This document shows, piece by piece, positions 14,312 to 21,581 of a stretch of DNA of 34,145 bases. Made by a program: the position numbers and the translations under genes. The stretch comes from an uncultured Lachnospiraceae bacterium (lineage in GTDB: Bacteria > Bacillota > Clostridia > Lachnospirales > Lachnospiraceae): assembly GCA_947246015.1 (NCBI GenBank), contig CAMXQE010000040.1, positions 1 through 34,145 of the forward strand. The letters run 5' to 3'. Below the pieces are notes generated by a model. The model searched no databases. It saw only the letters and a list, made by a program, of their open reading frames with translations, and had not been told where the DNA came from. Within the stretch, counting starts at the first letter, position 1, and each line of letters begins with the position of its first letter.

Positions 14312-16501
14312 ATGGCAATTTATTATCAACAGGAAAACCGTGTGTTTTCTTTGCATACGGAACATACGACATATCAGATGAAAATAGATGATTTCGGGTT
14401 TCTCCTGCACTTGTATTACGGAGGGAAAATATCCGGCAGCATGGATTATCTGCTGACGTATTATGACCGGGGATTTTCCGGCAATCCCTCCGATGCAGGG
14501 GATGACAGAACTTATTCCATGGATGTATTGCCGCAGGAGTATCCGGGAATGGGAACCGGGGATTACCGCGGCAGCGCGCTTGTAATCCATAATGCAGATG
14601 AATCGGACTGTTGTGATTTGCGCTATGTAAGCCATAACATACGAAAGGGAAAATATGCATTGGAGGGGCTTCCGGCGGTTTATGCCAATCAGGAGGAGGC
14701 GCAGACGCTGGAAATTCTTTTAGAAGATGCGGTCAGCAGGGTACAGGTGCAGCTTTTATACGGTGTGCTGGAACAGGAAGATATCATTACGAGAAGCGTC
14801 AAAATCCGCAATTGCGGAACCGGCAGTGTGACTGTGGAAAAAGCGGCTTCCGCATGTCTGGATTTCGTTACAGGGGATTATGATTTGATTAGTTTCTGGG
14901 GAAGGCATATGATGGAGCGCAATCCGCAGCGCAGGGAAGCCGGGTATGGAAGCCATGTGTTCGGGAGCCGCAGGGGGACTTCCAGCCATCAGCATAATCC
15001 GGCGGTGATTCTCGCGGAAAAAGATACGACCGAGGAGCATGGAAACTGTTACGGCATGGTGTTTGTTTACAGCGGGAATTTCATGTGTGAGACGGAAAAA
15101 GACCAGTTCGGGCAAACGAGGGTATTGATGGGACTGCAAAGTGACTGCTTCCACTACCCGCTTGAACCGGAGGAGACATTGGTAGTGCCGGAGACGATAC
15201 TGAGTTTTTCCGGCGAGGGGCTGGGGGAACTGTCCAACCGGTTTCATCGGTGTATCAGGGAACATATATGCAGGGGCAGATACCGGAACAGACTGCGACC
15301 GGTTTTGCTGAACAGCTGGGAAGCGGCGTATTTTGATTTTAACGGGGAGACGATTTATAAACTGGCAGAGGAAGCGGCAGAATTGGGAATCGATATGGTC
15401 GTTATGGATGATGGCTGGTTCGGGAAGCGGGATGACGATAACAGCGGGCTTGGAGACTGGCAGGTGAATGAACAGAAGTTAGGATGTACACTGGGCAGTC
15501 TGGTGGAACGGATTAACAGCCTTGGCGTAAAGTTCGGAATCTGGATTGAGCCGGAGATGGTGTCGGAGGACAGCAATTTGTACCGGGAGCATCCGGACTG
15601 GGCGCTCCGGATTCCGGGAAGAAAGCCGGTGCGGGGCAGGAACCAGCTTGTGCTGGATTTTGCAAGGAAGGAAGTAAGGGAATATATATTCGATGCGATT
15701 TGCAAGGTGTTGGATCAGGGAAATATCGAATATGTGAAATGGGATATGAACCGGAGTATTTCCGATTTTTATTCCATAGAGAATGGTCAGGGCAGGGCTG
15801 CCTATGACTATATGCTCGGCGTATATGATTTTCTGGAAAAACTGACAAACAGATATCCGGACCTTTTGCTGGAAGGATGCAGCGGAGGGGGCGGAAGGTT
15901 TGATGCGGGAATGATGTATTATACCTCACAGATATGGTGCAGTGATAATACAGATGCGGTGGACCGTACACGGATTCAGTACGGAACGTCTTTCCTTTAT
16001 CCGGTTTCCGTGGTGGGTTCCCATGTCTCTGCAGTGCCGAACCATCAGACCGGACGCAGTGTAAGCCTGAATACAAGGGGTGTAGTGGCTATGGCAGGTA
16101 CCTTTGGCTACGAACTCAGTCCGGAGAAATTGTCCAAAGAAGAACGGGAAGAAGTAAAGGAACAGGTGCGGCAGTATAAGAGGTACGCGGAACTGATTCA
16201 GAGCGGGACATATTACAGACTCTCCAATCCCATGGAAGATGCTTATGCGGCATGGCTGTTTGTTTCGGAGGGCAGGGAACGGGCGCTTTTCAATGTGGTG
16301 ATGCTGGAAAATCACGGGAATATGGCAGTGAGCTATGTGAAGCTGCGGGGACTGAAAAAAGATACGGTATATGAAGATGCGGCGACAGGGAAGTGTTATT
16401 ACGGTTGTGCACTGATGGAAGCGGGGATTCCGATACCGGTCAGACAGGAAGAATATCCGGCGTATCAGATGGAGTTGACCGAAAAGCGGGAAAGGATATA
16501 G
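14312..16501 (+). CDS. GH36 alpha-galactosidase
   Basis: 729 residues, the same length as typical Firmicute GH36 enzymes such as AgaA. An N-terminal beta-sandwich (1-320) is followed by a TIM barrel: LLNSWEAAYFDFN (332-344), MVVMDDGWFG (362-371), GIWIEPEMV (409-417), YVKWDMNR (474-481) with nucleophile Asp478, and WCSDNTDAVDR (542-552) with acid/base Asp548. A C-terminal beta domain ends it. It removes alpha-1,6-galactose from melibiose, raffinose and stachyose. There is no signal peptide, so it works on imported sugar in the cytosol. The following GH13 gene starts 1 base after its stop, with its ribosome binding site inside this gene. Confidence 0.95.
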   Translation: MAIYYQQENRVFSLHTEHTTYQMKIDDFGFLLHLYYGGKISGSMDYLLTYYDRGFSGNPSDAGDDRTYSMDVLPQEYPGMGTGDYRGSALVIHNADESDCCDLRYVSHNIRKGKYALEGLPAVYANQEEAQTLEILLEDAVSRVQVQLLYGVLEQEDIITRSVKIRNCGTGSVTVEKAASACLDFVTGDYDLISFWGRHMMERNPQRREAGYGSHVFGSRRGTSSHQHNPAVILAEKDTTEEHGNCYGMVFVYSGNFMCETEKDQFGQTRVLMGLQSDCFHYPLEPEETLVVPETILSFSGEGLGELSNRFHRCIREHICRGRYRNRLRPVLLNSWEAAYFDFNGETIYKLAEEAAELGIDMVVMDDGWFGKRDDDNSGLGDWQVNEQKLGCTLGSLVERINSLGVKFGIWIEPEMVSEDSNLYREHPDWALRIPGRKPVRGRNQLVLDFARKEVREYIFDAICKVLDQGNIEYVKWDMNRSISDFYSIENGQGRAAYDYMLGVYDFLEKLTNRYPDLLLEGCSGGGGRFDAGMMYYTSQIWCSDNTDAVDRTRIQYGTSFLYPVSVVGSHVSAVPNHQTGRSVSLNTRGVVAMAGTFGYELSPEKLSKEEREEVKEQVRQYKRYAELIQSGTYYRLSNPMEDAYAAWLFVSEGRERALFNVVMLENHGNMAVSYVKLRGLKKDTVYEDAATGKCYYGCALMEAGIPIPVRQEEYPAYQMELTEKRERI

Positions 16502-16502
16502 C

Positions 16503-18359
16503 ATGAAAAAATCAGAAGCAGAGAAAATCTATCAAAAACGATTGGAAAAGCATCATGACGAGCTGCGCTGGCTGTACATGGAATTGTATGATAACAGTTC
16601 CATGTTTGCCGAATTGTGCAATCATATGGAACGGTTTTATGCCGAAAGAAACGGGGATTTGAAAACGTCGGACGCAGAGCGGGAGCACCGTCCGGACTGG
16701 TACCGTCAGAATGATATGCTGGGAATGATGTTTTATGTCGATAATTTTGCAGAGAATATGAAAGGGGTAGAAGCCCGGCTGGATTATCTGGAACAGTGCA
16801 ACGTGAACTATATTCACCTGATGCCGTTTCTGGAAACGCCGAAGGGACGCTCCGATGGCGGATATGCGGTATCGGATTTCCGGAAGGTGCAGGAAAATCT
16901 GGGTTCCATGGAGGATTTGGAAGAACTGACGGCAGCGTGCCGTAAAAAGGGAATCCATGTCTGTATGGATTTTGTCATGAACCATACCTCAGAAGACCAT
17001 GAATGGGCGAAAAAGGCGAGGCAGGGAGACGGGGAGTATATGAGCCGTTATTTTTTCTTTGATAACGATTATCTTCCGTCTCTTTATGAGAAAACAGTAC
17101 CGCAGGTCTTTCCCACAACGGCGCCGGGAAATTTCACATGGCTGCCGGATGCCGGACATTATGTCATGACGACGTTCTATCCGTACCAGTGGGACCTGAA
17201 CTATAAAAACCCGCGGGTGTTCAACGAGATGATGTACAATTTCCTGTATCTGGCAAACAAAGGCATTGATATTATCCGTATTGATGCAGTTCCGTATATA
17301 TGGAAGGAACTGAATACGCCGTGCCGGAATCTTCGGCAGGTGCATACGATTGTGCGCATGATGCGTATGATTGGGGAGATTGTCTGTCCGGGAATCCTTT
17401 TGCTGGGCGAGGTAGTTATGGAGCCGGAGAAAGTGGCGCCGTATTTCGGTACGGTGGAAAAGGCAGAATGCAATATGCTTTATAACGTAACCACGATGGC
17501 AACTACATGGCATACCGTTGCCACAAGGGATGTACGTTTGCTGAAACGGCAGCTGGATATCGTAAATGCGCTGCCAAAGGACTATGTGTTTTTAAATTAT
17601 CTGCGCTGTCATGATGACATCGGATGGGGACTGGACTATGATACCCTGAGGGCGGAAGGAATGGAGGAACGTTCCCACAAGCAGTATCTGAATGATTATT
17701 TTCAGGGGTATGCAGGAGGGAGCAACAGCAGAGGAGAACTCTACAATGCAGACCCGGTTACGGGGGATGCCAGATTCTGCGGAACTACCGCTTCCATGTG
17801 CGGGATAGAAAAGGCGGGGGTTGAAGGGAAAGAAGATGCGATGGAGGAGGCAATCCAACTGGATGTGATGCTCCATGCCTATATGTTTATGCAGTCCGGG
17901 ATTCCGGTCCTGTACAGCGGGGACGAGATAGGGCAGGTCAATGACTATACGTATAAAGAAAACCCGGATAAGGCGGCGGATTCCAGATATATCCACCGTG
18001 GAAAGATGAACTGGGAGCTGGCGGAACATATTACGGATGCGGATACGGTGGAAGGGAAGATGTTCGGGCGTCTGAAGCGGTTAGGGCAGATTCGGAAAAC
18101 GGAAAAAGTATTCGTATCGGGCGCGGATGCATGGACGGTGGAAACAGGGCAGCAGTCGGTGTTAGGACTGGCAAGGGCCTTCGGAGGGGAAACGCTCCTT
18201 GGATTGTTTAATTTCAGCGAGTCCGGTCAGACGGTAAGGCTGCACGATATGGATGGAGTTTATACGGATCTGGTTTCGGGGGAAAACATAGATTTGACGG
18301 AAGTTACGATACCTGCTTATGGATTTTATTATCTGAAAGTTGATTGCCTTTCTCGATAA
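16503..18359 (+). CDS. GH13 subfamily 4 sucrose-active enzyme (amylosucrase/sucrose hydrolase type)
   Basis: 618 residues, close to amylosucrase in length and layout, including the helical N-terminal domain (1-85). Key residues by comparison with Neisseria amylosucrase from memory: SDGGYAVSDFR (117-127) with Asp118, nucleophile Asp261 in IRIDAVPY, acid/base Glu303 in LLGEVVM, His370-Asp371 in RCHDDIGW, and Arg495 in ADSRYIHR. Asp118 and Arg495 are the pair that closes the subsite to give sucrose specificity. It either hydrolyses sucrose or transfers its glucose to a glucan, releasing fructose. Next to GH36 it would act on sucrose left from raffinose. No signal peptide. Hydrolase versus polymerase cannot be told by reading. 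Confidence 0.85.
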   Translation: MKKSEAEKIYQKRLEKHHDELRWLYMELYDNSSMFAELCNHMERFYAERNGDLKTSDAEREHRPDWYRQNDMLGMMFYVDNFAENMKGVEARLDYLEQCNVNYIHLMPFLETPKGRSDGGYAVSDFRKVQENLGSMEDLEELTAACRKKGIHVCMDFVMNHTSEDHEWAKKARQGDGEYMSRYFFFDNDYLPSLYEKTVPQVFPTTAPGNFTWLPDAGHYVMTTFYPYQWDLNYKNPRVFNEMMYNFLYLANKGIDIIRIDAVPYIWKELNTPCRNLRQVHTIVRMMRMIGEIVCPGILLLGEVVMEPEKVAPYFGTVEKAECNMLYNVTTMATTWHTVATRDVRLLKRQLDIVNALPKDYVFLNYLRCHDDIGWGLDYDTLRAEGMEERSHKQYLNDYFQGYAGGSNSRGELYNADPVTGDARFCGTTASMCGIEKAGVEGKEDAMEEAIQLDVMLHAYMFMQSGIPVLYSGDEIGQVNDYTYKENPDKAADSRYIHRGKMNWELAEHITDADTVEGKMFGRLKRLGQIRKTEKVFVSGADAWTVETGQQSVLGLARAFGGETLLGLFNFSESGQTVRLHDMDGVYTDLVSGENIDLTEVTIPAYGFYYLKVDCLSR

Positions 18360-18384
18360 AAAGAGGAACAAGTATAAAAAATAA

Positions 18385-18413
18385 GCCTCTCCTGTCTGCG
18401 AAACAGAAGAGGC
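18385..18413 (+). terminator. hairpin after the sugar operon
   Basis: GCCTCT-C-CTGT pairs with ACAG-A-AGAGGC (10 pairs with a symmetric C/A mismatch, 7-base loop). A small TGTCC-GTAA-GGACA hairpin and ATTTAAT follow. No strong U tract directly after it. Confidence 0.5.
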
Positions 18414-18446
18414 GGTGTCCGTAAGGACATTTAATCAGATGTAGGA

Positions 18447-18471
18447 GCATCCACTTTGGAGTGGGTGCTTT
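18447..18471 (+). terminator. second terminator-like hairpin
   Basis: GCATCCACT (18447-18455), loop TTGG, AGTGGGTGC (18460-18468), nine pairs with one G-U, then TTTCC. With the hairpin at 18385 it probably closes the sugar operon. Confidence 0.55.
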
Positions 18472-18631
18472 CCAATTTGTAAGAAAATCATAGTATTATT
18501 GCGATTTTAGTTCAAGTACTTTTACCAAATTATTTCTAAACTATTCTTTGCGTCAAGTTGTCGTCAAGTGCCAATCGTGCCTGGTTTATCTGCTTATCAT
18601 CCATTTTGTGTAATGTAGTAAGTTGTATTTG
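18472..18631. other. non-coding stretch with possible minus-strand gene remnant
   Basis: AT-rich sequence with no gene I can support. On the minus strand a frame from about 18630 to a stop at 18536 reads KMDDKQINQARLALDDN and so on, with protein-like composition but no start or ribosome binding site of its own. It could be the tail of a decayed gene. A short direct repeat CGTCAAGT occurs at 18550-18570. Confidence 0.3.
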
Positions 18632-18757
18632 ATTCCCGCGAGCAACGAGCCAAGTGGCTGCTTGCAGACATTTGACGACTGCCGCGAGGGTCACATACCC
18701 CGCTGCTCTGCAGCGCTGCAAGATTGATGCCCCGTTGCTTGCAGCGGGGTTGTTGAC
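18632..18757. repeat. GC-rich intergenic repeat, expanded copy
   Basis: Starts like the copy at 9660 (ATTCCCGCGAGCAACGAGCC, AAG, then GCTGCTTGCAG) and ends like it (GCTTGCAGCGGGG, TTGTTGAC), but about 77 bp of extra sequence lie between. GCTTGCAG occurs at both junctions, as if the insert arose by recombination or slippage at that 8-mer. The insert itself is rich in CCCCG/CGGGG and TGCAG pieces and can fold on its own. Any ORF through it is only a shadow of the repeat. Confidence 0.75.
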
Positions 18758-18817
18758 TAAGTATAGTGGTAAGTTACAGTTTTGTCAATTGCACGACTAT
18801 TTAAAAAAAAATAGTAC

Positions 18818-18846
18818 TTGACAATACATAGTAGTAGGTGTAATCT
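18818..18846 (+). promoter_or_regulatory. promoter of the padR operon
   Basis: TTGACA (18818-18823), 17 bases, TAATCT (18841-18846). The spacer begins ATACATAGTAGTA, which resembles PadR sites (ATAC/GTAT-type dyads), so autorepression is plausible. Confidence 0.65.
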
Positions 18847-18868
18847 GATACCAACAGGAGGATGGTAT

Positions 18869-19192
18869 ATGAATCCACAATTCAAAAAAGGGGTGCTGGA
18901 ACTGATTGTTTTGGAATCCGTGCGTGAAAAGGATATGTATGGGTACGAACTGGTGGAGGAAGTCTCGGAAGTCATCGATGTGAATGAAGGGACGATTTAT
19001 CCCTTGTTGAAACGGCTGACCAATGAACATTATTTTGAGACTTATCTGAGAGAGTCTTCGGAGGGACCGCCGCGGAAGTATTATCACCTGACGGCTGCGG
19101 GTATTTTATATCGGGACTCACTGGCAAAAGAATGGGAGGAGTTTCAGGCGAGGGTCAACAGATTTATGAAGGAGAGGCAGAAGGATGAATAA
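18869..19192 (+). CDS. PadR-family transcriptional repressor
   Basis: 107 residues. The ATG at 18869 follows AGGAGG; an upstream in-frame TTG is part of the -35 box and cannot be the start. The winged helix-turn-helix is typical: FKKGVLELIVLESVREKDMYGYEL, then EVIDVNEGTIYPLLKRL and PRKYYHLTAAG. The short C terminus (AKEWEEFQARVNRFM) is the single dimerisation helix of PadR subfamily 2. It overlaps the next gene by eight bases. PadR followed by a HAAS/DUF1700 membrane protein is a recurring Firmicute module in which PadR is thought to control the membrane genes; the signal is unknown. Confidence 0.9.
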   Translation: MNPQFKKGVLELIVLESVREKDMYGYELVEEVSEVIDVNEGTIYPLLKRLTNEHYFETYLRESSEGPPRKYYHLTAAGILYRDSLAKEWEEFQARVNRFMKERQKDE

Positions 19193-20237
19193 AGTGTGGA
19201 GCAAACAGGCATTTTTGGAAGAACTGCGGGGATATCTCATTGTTTTGGAGGACCAGGAGCAGGAAGATATTATCGAGGAATATTCCCAGCATATCGATAT
19301 GAAACTGCAGAAAGGGCTGAGCGAGGAAGAAGCTATCCGAGATTTCGGTTCCATGAAAGAACTGGCTGCGGAGATTCTGGAAGCCTATCATGTGAAGCCG
19401 GAGTTCCGGCAGCAGAAACCAGGGTTTCACCTGCAGGAGTTTGTGAAAGTAAAAACGGATGGGAGCGTGCCGTGGTTCCGGCGCATGGGAAATTTCCTGA
19501 AAGAAAAATCTGTGGCTGCTGCCCGCGGGATGCGTGCGGGATTTTTATGGATAGGGAGAAAGTGCAGGGCGTTTGCCGGGTGGCTCGTGAAGCCCTATCG
19601 TGTATACAAAAACAGAAAGGCGGGCGAAGCCGCATGGGAAGATGGTGAGGAATGCTCCACGGCGGATGGTTCCGGTTTGTCCGGTCAGGCAGCAGGCCAG
19701 AGTTTGGCCGGAATGCAGGAAAGGGACGGAATAAGCGAAAAGAGCGGAATAGGTGAAAAGAATGGAATAAGCGAAAAGGATGAAATGCATGGAAAAAGCG
19801 GAAGCAGCGGACAGAGCAGGATAGACAGCAGAGTGGTAATGCATAGAAAGGAAGGAACAAAAGATATGGCGGGAAGTATAGGAAGATGTTTCCGTAAGGC
19901 GGGACATGGAATTATGGCAGTATGGAGCTGGTTTTTTGCGGTCTGTCTTTGGGTGCTGCGGATGATGTGGAACGCGGCGTGGCTGCTGTTTGCCCTGTTT
20001 TGCGCTGTCATGGCAATGTTTGTTCTGGCGGGGCTGGGAGCGACGCTGGTGCTTTTGGCACAGAGGTATCCTTTGATGGGACTGTCTCTGATAGAGCTGG
20101 GAGGACTTCTCTGCTTCGGATCTCTTGCAGTCTGGGCTTACAGCATGATGATTCGGAAGAAAACGGCAGGAACAAAAATAGAAGACGGAATGAAAATAAC
20201 GGAGAAAGAATCCGGTGAGGAGGTGCAATATGAATAA
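19185..20237 (+). CDS. HAAS (DUF1700) domain membrane protein
   Basis: 350 residues. Residues 1-70 form the HAAS helical domain (FLEELRGYLIVLEDQEQEDI, then EEYSQHIDMKLQKGLSEEEA and IRDFGSMKELAAEIL). A basic linker (95-148) leads to a low-complexity segment at 178-205 made of GISEK, GIGEK and GISEK units. Hydrophobic helices lie at about 243-265, 266-292 and 300-322. The HAAS domain is found next to PadR regulators and is thought to mediate protein contact at the membrane. It overlaps PadR upstream and the next gene downstream by eight bases each. Most relatives lack the tandem GISEK stretch. Confidence 0.8.
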   Translation: MNKVWSKQAFLEELRGYLIVLEDQEQEDIIEEYSQHIDMKLQKGLSEEEAIRDFGSMKELAAEILEAYHVKPEFRQQKPGFHLQEFVKVKTDGSVPWFRRMGNFLKEKSVAAARGMRAGFLWIGRKCRAFAGWLVKPYRVYKNRKAGEAAWEDGEECSTADGSGLSGQAAGQSLAGMQERDGISEKSGIGEKNGISEKDEMHGKSGSSGQSRIDSRVVMHRKEGTKDMAGSIGRCFRKAGHGIMAVWSWFFAVCLWVLRMMWNAAWLLFALFCAVMAMFVLAGLGATLVLLAQRYPLMGLSLIELGGLLCFGSLAVWAYSMMIRKKTAGTKIEDGMKITEKESGEEVQYE

Positions 20238-20739
20238 ACTGCATATCATATTACTTGGGGTGTTCTGCGTCGGCGTACTGCTGTGCGGATTGGGAACAGG
20301 CGTGGCATTTACAGAATTTTCAGAGCTTACTTATGGGGAAAAACAGACAGTGGGGAAGACGGATATCAGAACCGAAACGATTGATGTGGAATATGAAGCG
20401 GGAGAAGAGGTACAGGATATCGCCTGCTGGTTTCAGCGGAAACCAAACGAAGTGGTGACGGATAAGAACGTACCGTTAAATACAGTGCGGTTTTGCATAA
20501 CCTACAATGCACAGCGCGTGGAGCCTCATGCGTATTGGGATGAGAAAGACGAGAGAATCGTGCTCTTATGCCATTGGAATGATACAGAGGATGAAATTGA
20601 GCTGATGATGGAAGCAAAAGACCTGGTTTTGCAGAATCTGCGGGAGGGAAAAATCATTTCACTGGATGTAGTGGATGTGGAGGAAGTTACGATTCTGGTG
20701 AATCCGGCGAGTGAGGAGGATGTGCGGCTGGTATATTGA
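20230..20739 (+). CDS. anchored or secreted protein of the PadR-HAAS module
   Basis: 169 residues from the ATG that follows GAGGAGGTG; an earlier in-frame start at 20215 has no ribosome binding site. Residues 5-28 form one hydrophobic helix with no lipobox, so it is either a signal anchor or a cleavable signal. The rest is strand-rich (RTETIDVEYEAGEEVQDIAC, then VRFCITYNAQRVEP and EEVTILVNP) and has no recognised catalytic motif. In related modules this position is often taken by a DUF4097-type beta protein, which it may be a diverged relative of. Function unknown. A 31-bp hairpin repeat begins 4 bases after the stop. Confidence 0.65.
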   Translation: MNKLHIILLGVFCVGVLLCGLGTGVAFTEFSELTYGEKQTVGKTDIRTETIDVEYEAGEEVQDIACWFQRKPNEVVTDKNVPLNTVRFCITYNAQRVEPHAYWDEKDERIVLLCHWNDTEDEIELMMEAKDLVLQNLREGKIISLDVVDVEEVTILVNPASEEDVRLVY

Positions 20740-20742
20740 TTA

Positions 20743-20773
20743 GTAACAGTTCAGCCTTCGGCTTCCCTGTTAC
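20743..20773. repeat. 31-bp GTAACAG hairpin element
   Basis: GTAACAG (20743-20749) and CTGTTAC (20767-20773) enclose AGCC-TTC-GGCT, with a symmetric internal loop (TTC/TCC). It differs from the element at 26661 by one base in 31. It follows a stop codon directly and has no U tract. Confidence 0.75.
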
Positions 20774-20822
20774 ATTGATTGTGCAAATCCGAAAAAACCA
20801 TCTGTTTTTTTATGATGACTTG

Positions 20823-20831
20823 TGGTAAGAT
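20823..20831 (+). promoter_or_regulatory. extended -10 of the HAD gene
   Basis: TGGTAAGAT with only a T-rich -35 region. It predicts transcription from about 20838, which rules against the ATG at 20839 as the translation start. Confidence 0.4.
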
Positions 20832-20871
20832 ATAAGCTATGGATGAAAAGAGCAAACCAACAAGGAAGGTC

Positions 20872-21537
20872 ATGAATGTGAATCATATACTTAAGGATAT
20901 CGACGCAGTCATTTTCGATTTGGACGGTTCCCTGGTAGACTCCATGTGGCTGTGGAAAGAGATAGATATTGAATACCTGGGGAAATTCGGAATTCCCCTG
21001 CCGGAAAACCTGCAGGAGCAGATTGAAGGGATGAGTTTCAGCGAAACGGCGGAATATTTTAAAGAGCATTTTGAACTCCCCGATTCCATACAGCAGATTA
21101 AAGACGACTGGAATGCCATGGCCTGGGACAAGTACAGCCATGAAGTGCCGTTAAAGGAAGGCGTGGATGAATTTCTTGCCCATTGCAGGGAGAAAAAGAT
21201 ACGGCTGGGAATCGCTACCAGCAATTCCCGTGAACTGGTGGAAAATGTGGCTGCCGTACACGGGCTGGAAAATTATTTTTCCTGTATCATGACCGGATGC
21301 GATGTGGCGAAGGGGAAGCCGGCGCCGGATATTTATCTGGCGGTGGCAAAAGAACTGCAGGTAGAACCGGAGCGCTGCCTTGTGTTTGAAGATATTATTC
21401 CGGGCATACAGGCCGGAAAGGCGGCAGGTATGAAAGTATGTGCGGTAGAGGACGCTTATTCCATTGCCATAAAGGATGAGAAAGCGGCAATGGCAGATTA
21501 TTATATTGAGAATTTTAGGGACATTGTGCTGAATTAA
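20872..21537 (+). CDS. HAD-superfamily phosphatase (beta-phosphoglucomutase-like)
   Basis: 221 residues from ATG 20872, chosen because AAGGAAGG lies just before it and the promoter leaves no leader for the ATG at 20839; GTG 20878 is also possible. HAD motifs: I FDLDGSLVDS (15-24), II IATSNS, III with the Lys of KGKPAPD, and IV VFEDIIPGIQAGKAAGM. The helical cap between motifs I and II (about 25-85) marks subfamily IA. Substrates of this group are small phosphorylated metabolites, often sugar phosphates; the specific one cannot be read. The next gene, YgiQ-like, starts 44 bases later and may be co-transcribed. Confidence 0.85.
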   Translation: MNVNHILKDIDAVIFDLDGSLVDSMWLWKEIDIEYLGKFGIPLPENLQEQIEGMSFSETAEYFKEHFELPDSIQQIKDDWNAMAWDKYSHEVPLKEGVDEFLAHCREKKIRLGIATSNSRELVENVAAVHGLENYFSCIMTGCDVAKGKPAPDIYLAVAKELQVEPERCLVFEDIIPGIQAGKAAGMKVCAVEDAYSIAIKDEKAAMADYYIENFRDIVLN

Positions 21538-21581
21538 GACCGCATGGGTCATATGGGAATGCCGATGGAAAGGAGTCTGGT

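Noticed and set aside
15513..16076. 187-codon minus-strand frame inside the alpha-galactosidase gene
   Set aside because: It is an antisense shadow of a strongly supported GH36 gene and has no ribosome binding site or family motif.
18536..18721. 61-codon minus-strand frame through the GC-rich repeat
   Set aside because: Its first half is the translated repeat; the peptide LQAA-WLVARGN also appears from the repeat at 9660, so the frame is a shadow of the repeat. Only the tail was kept, as a possible remnant.
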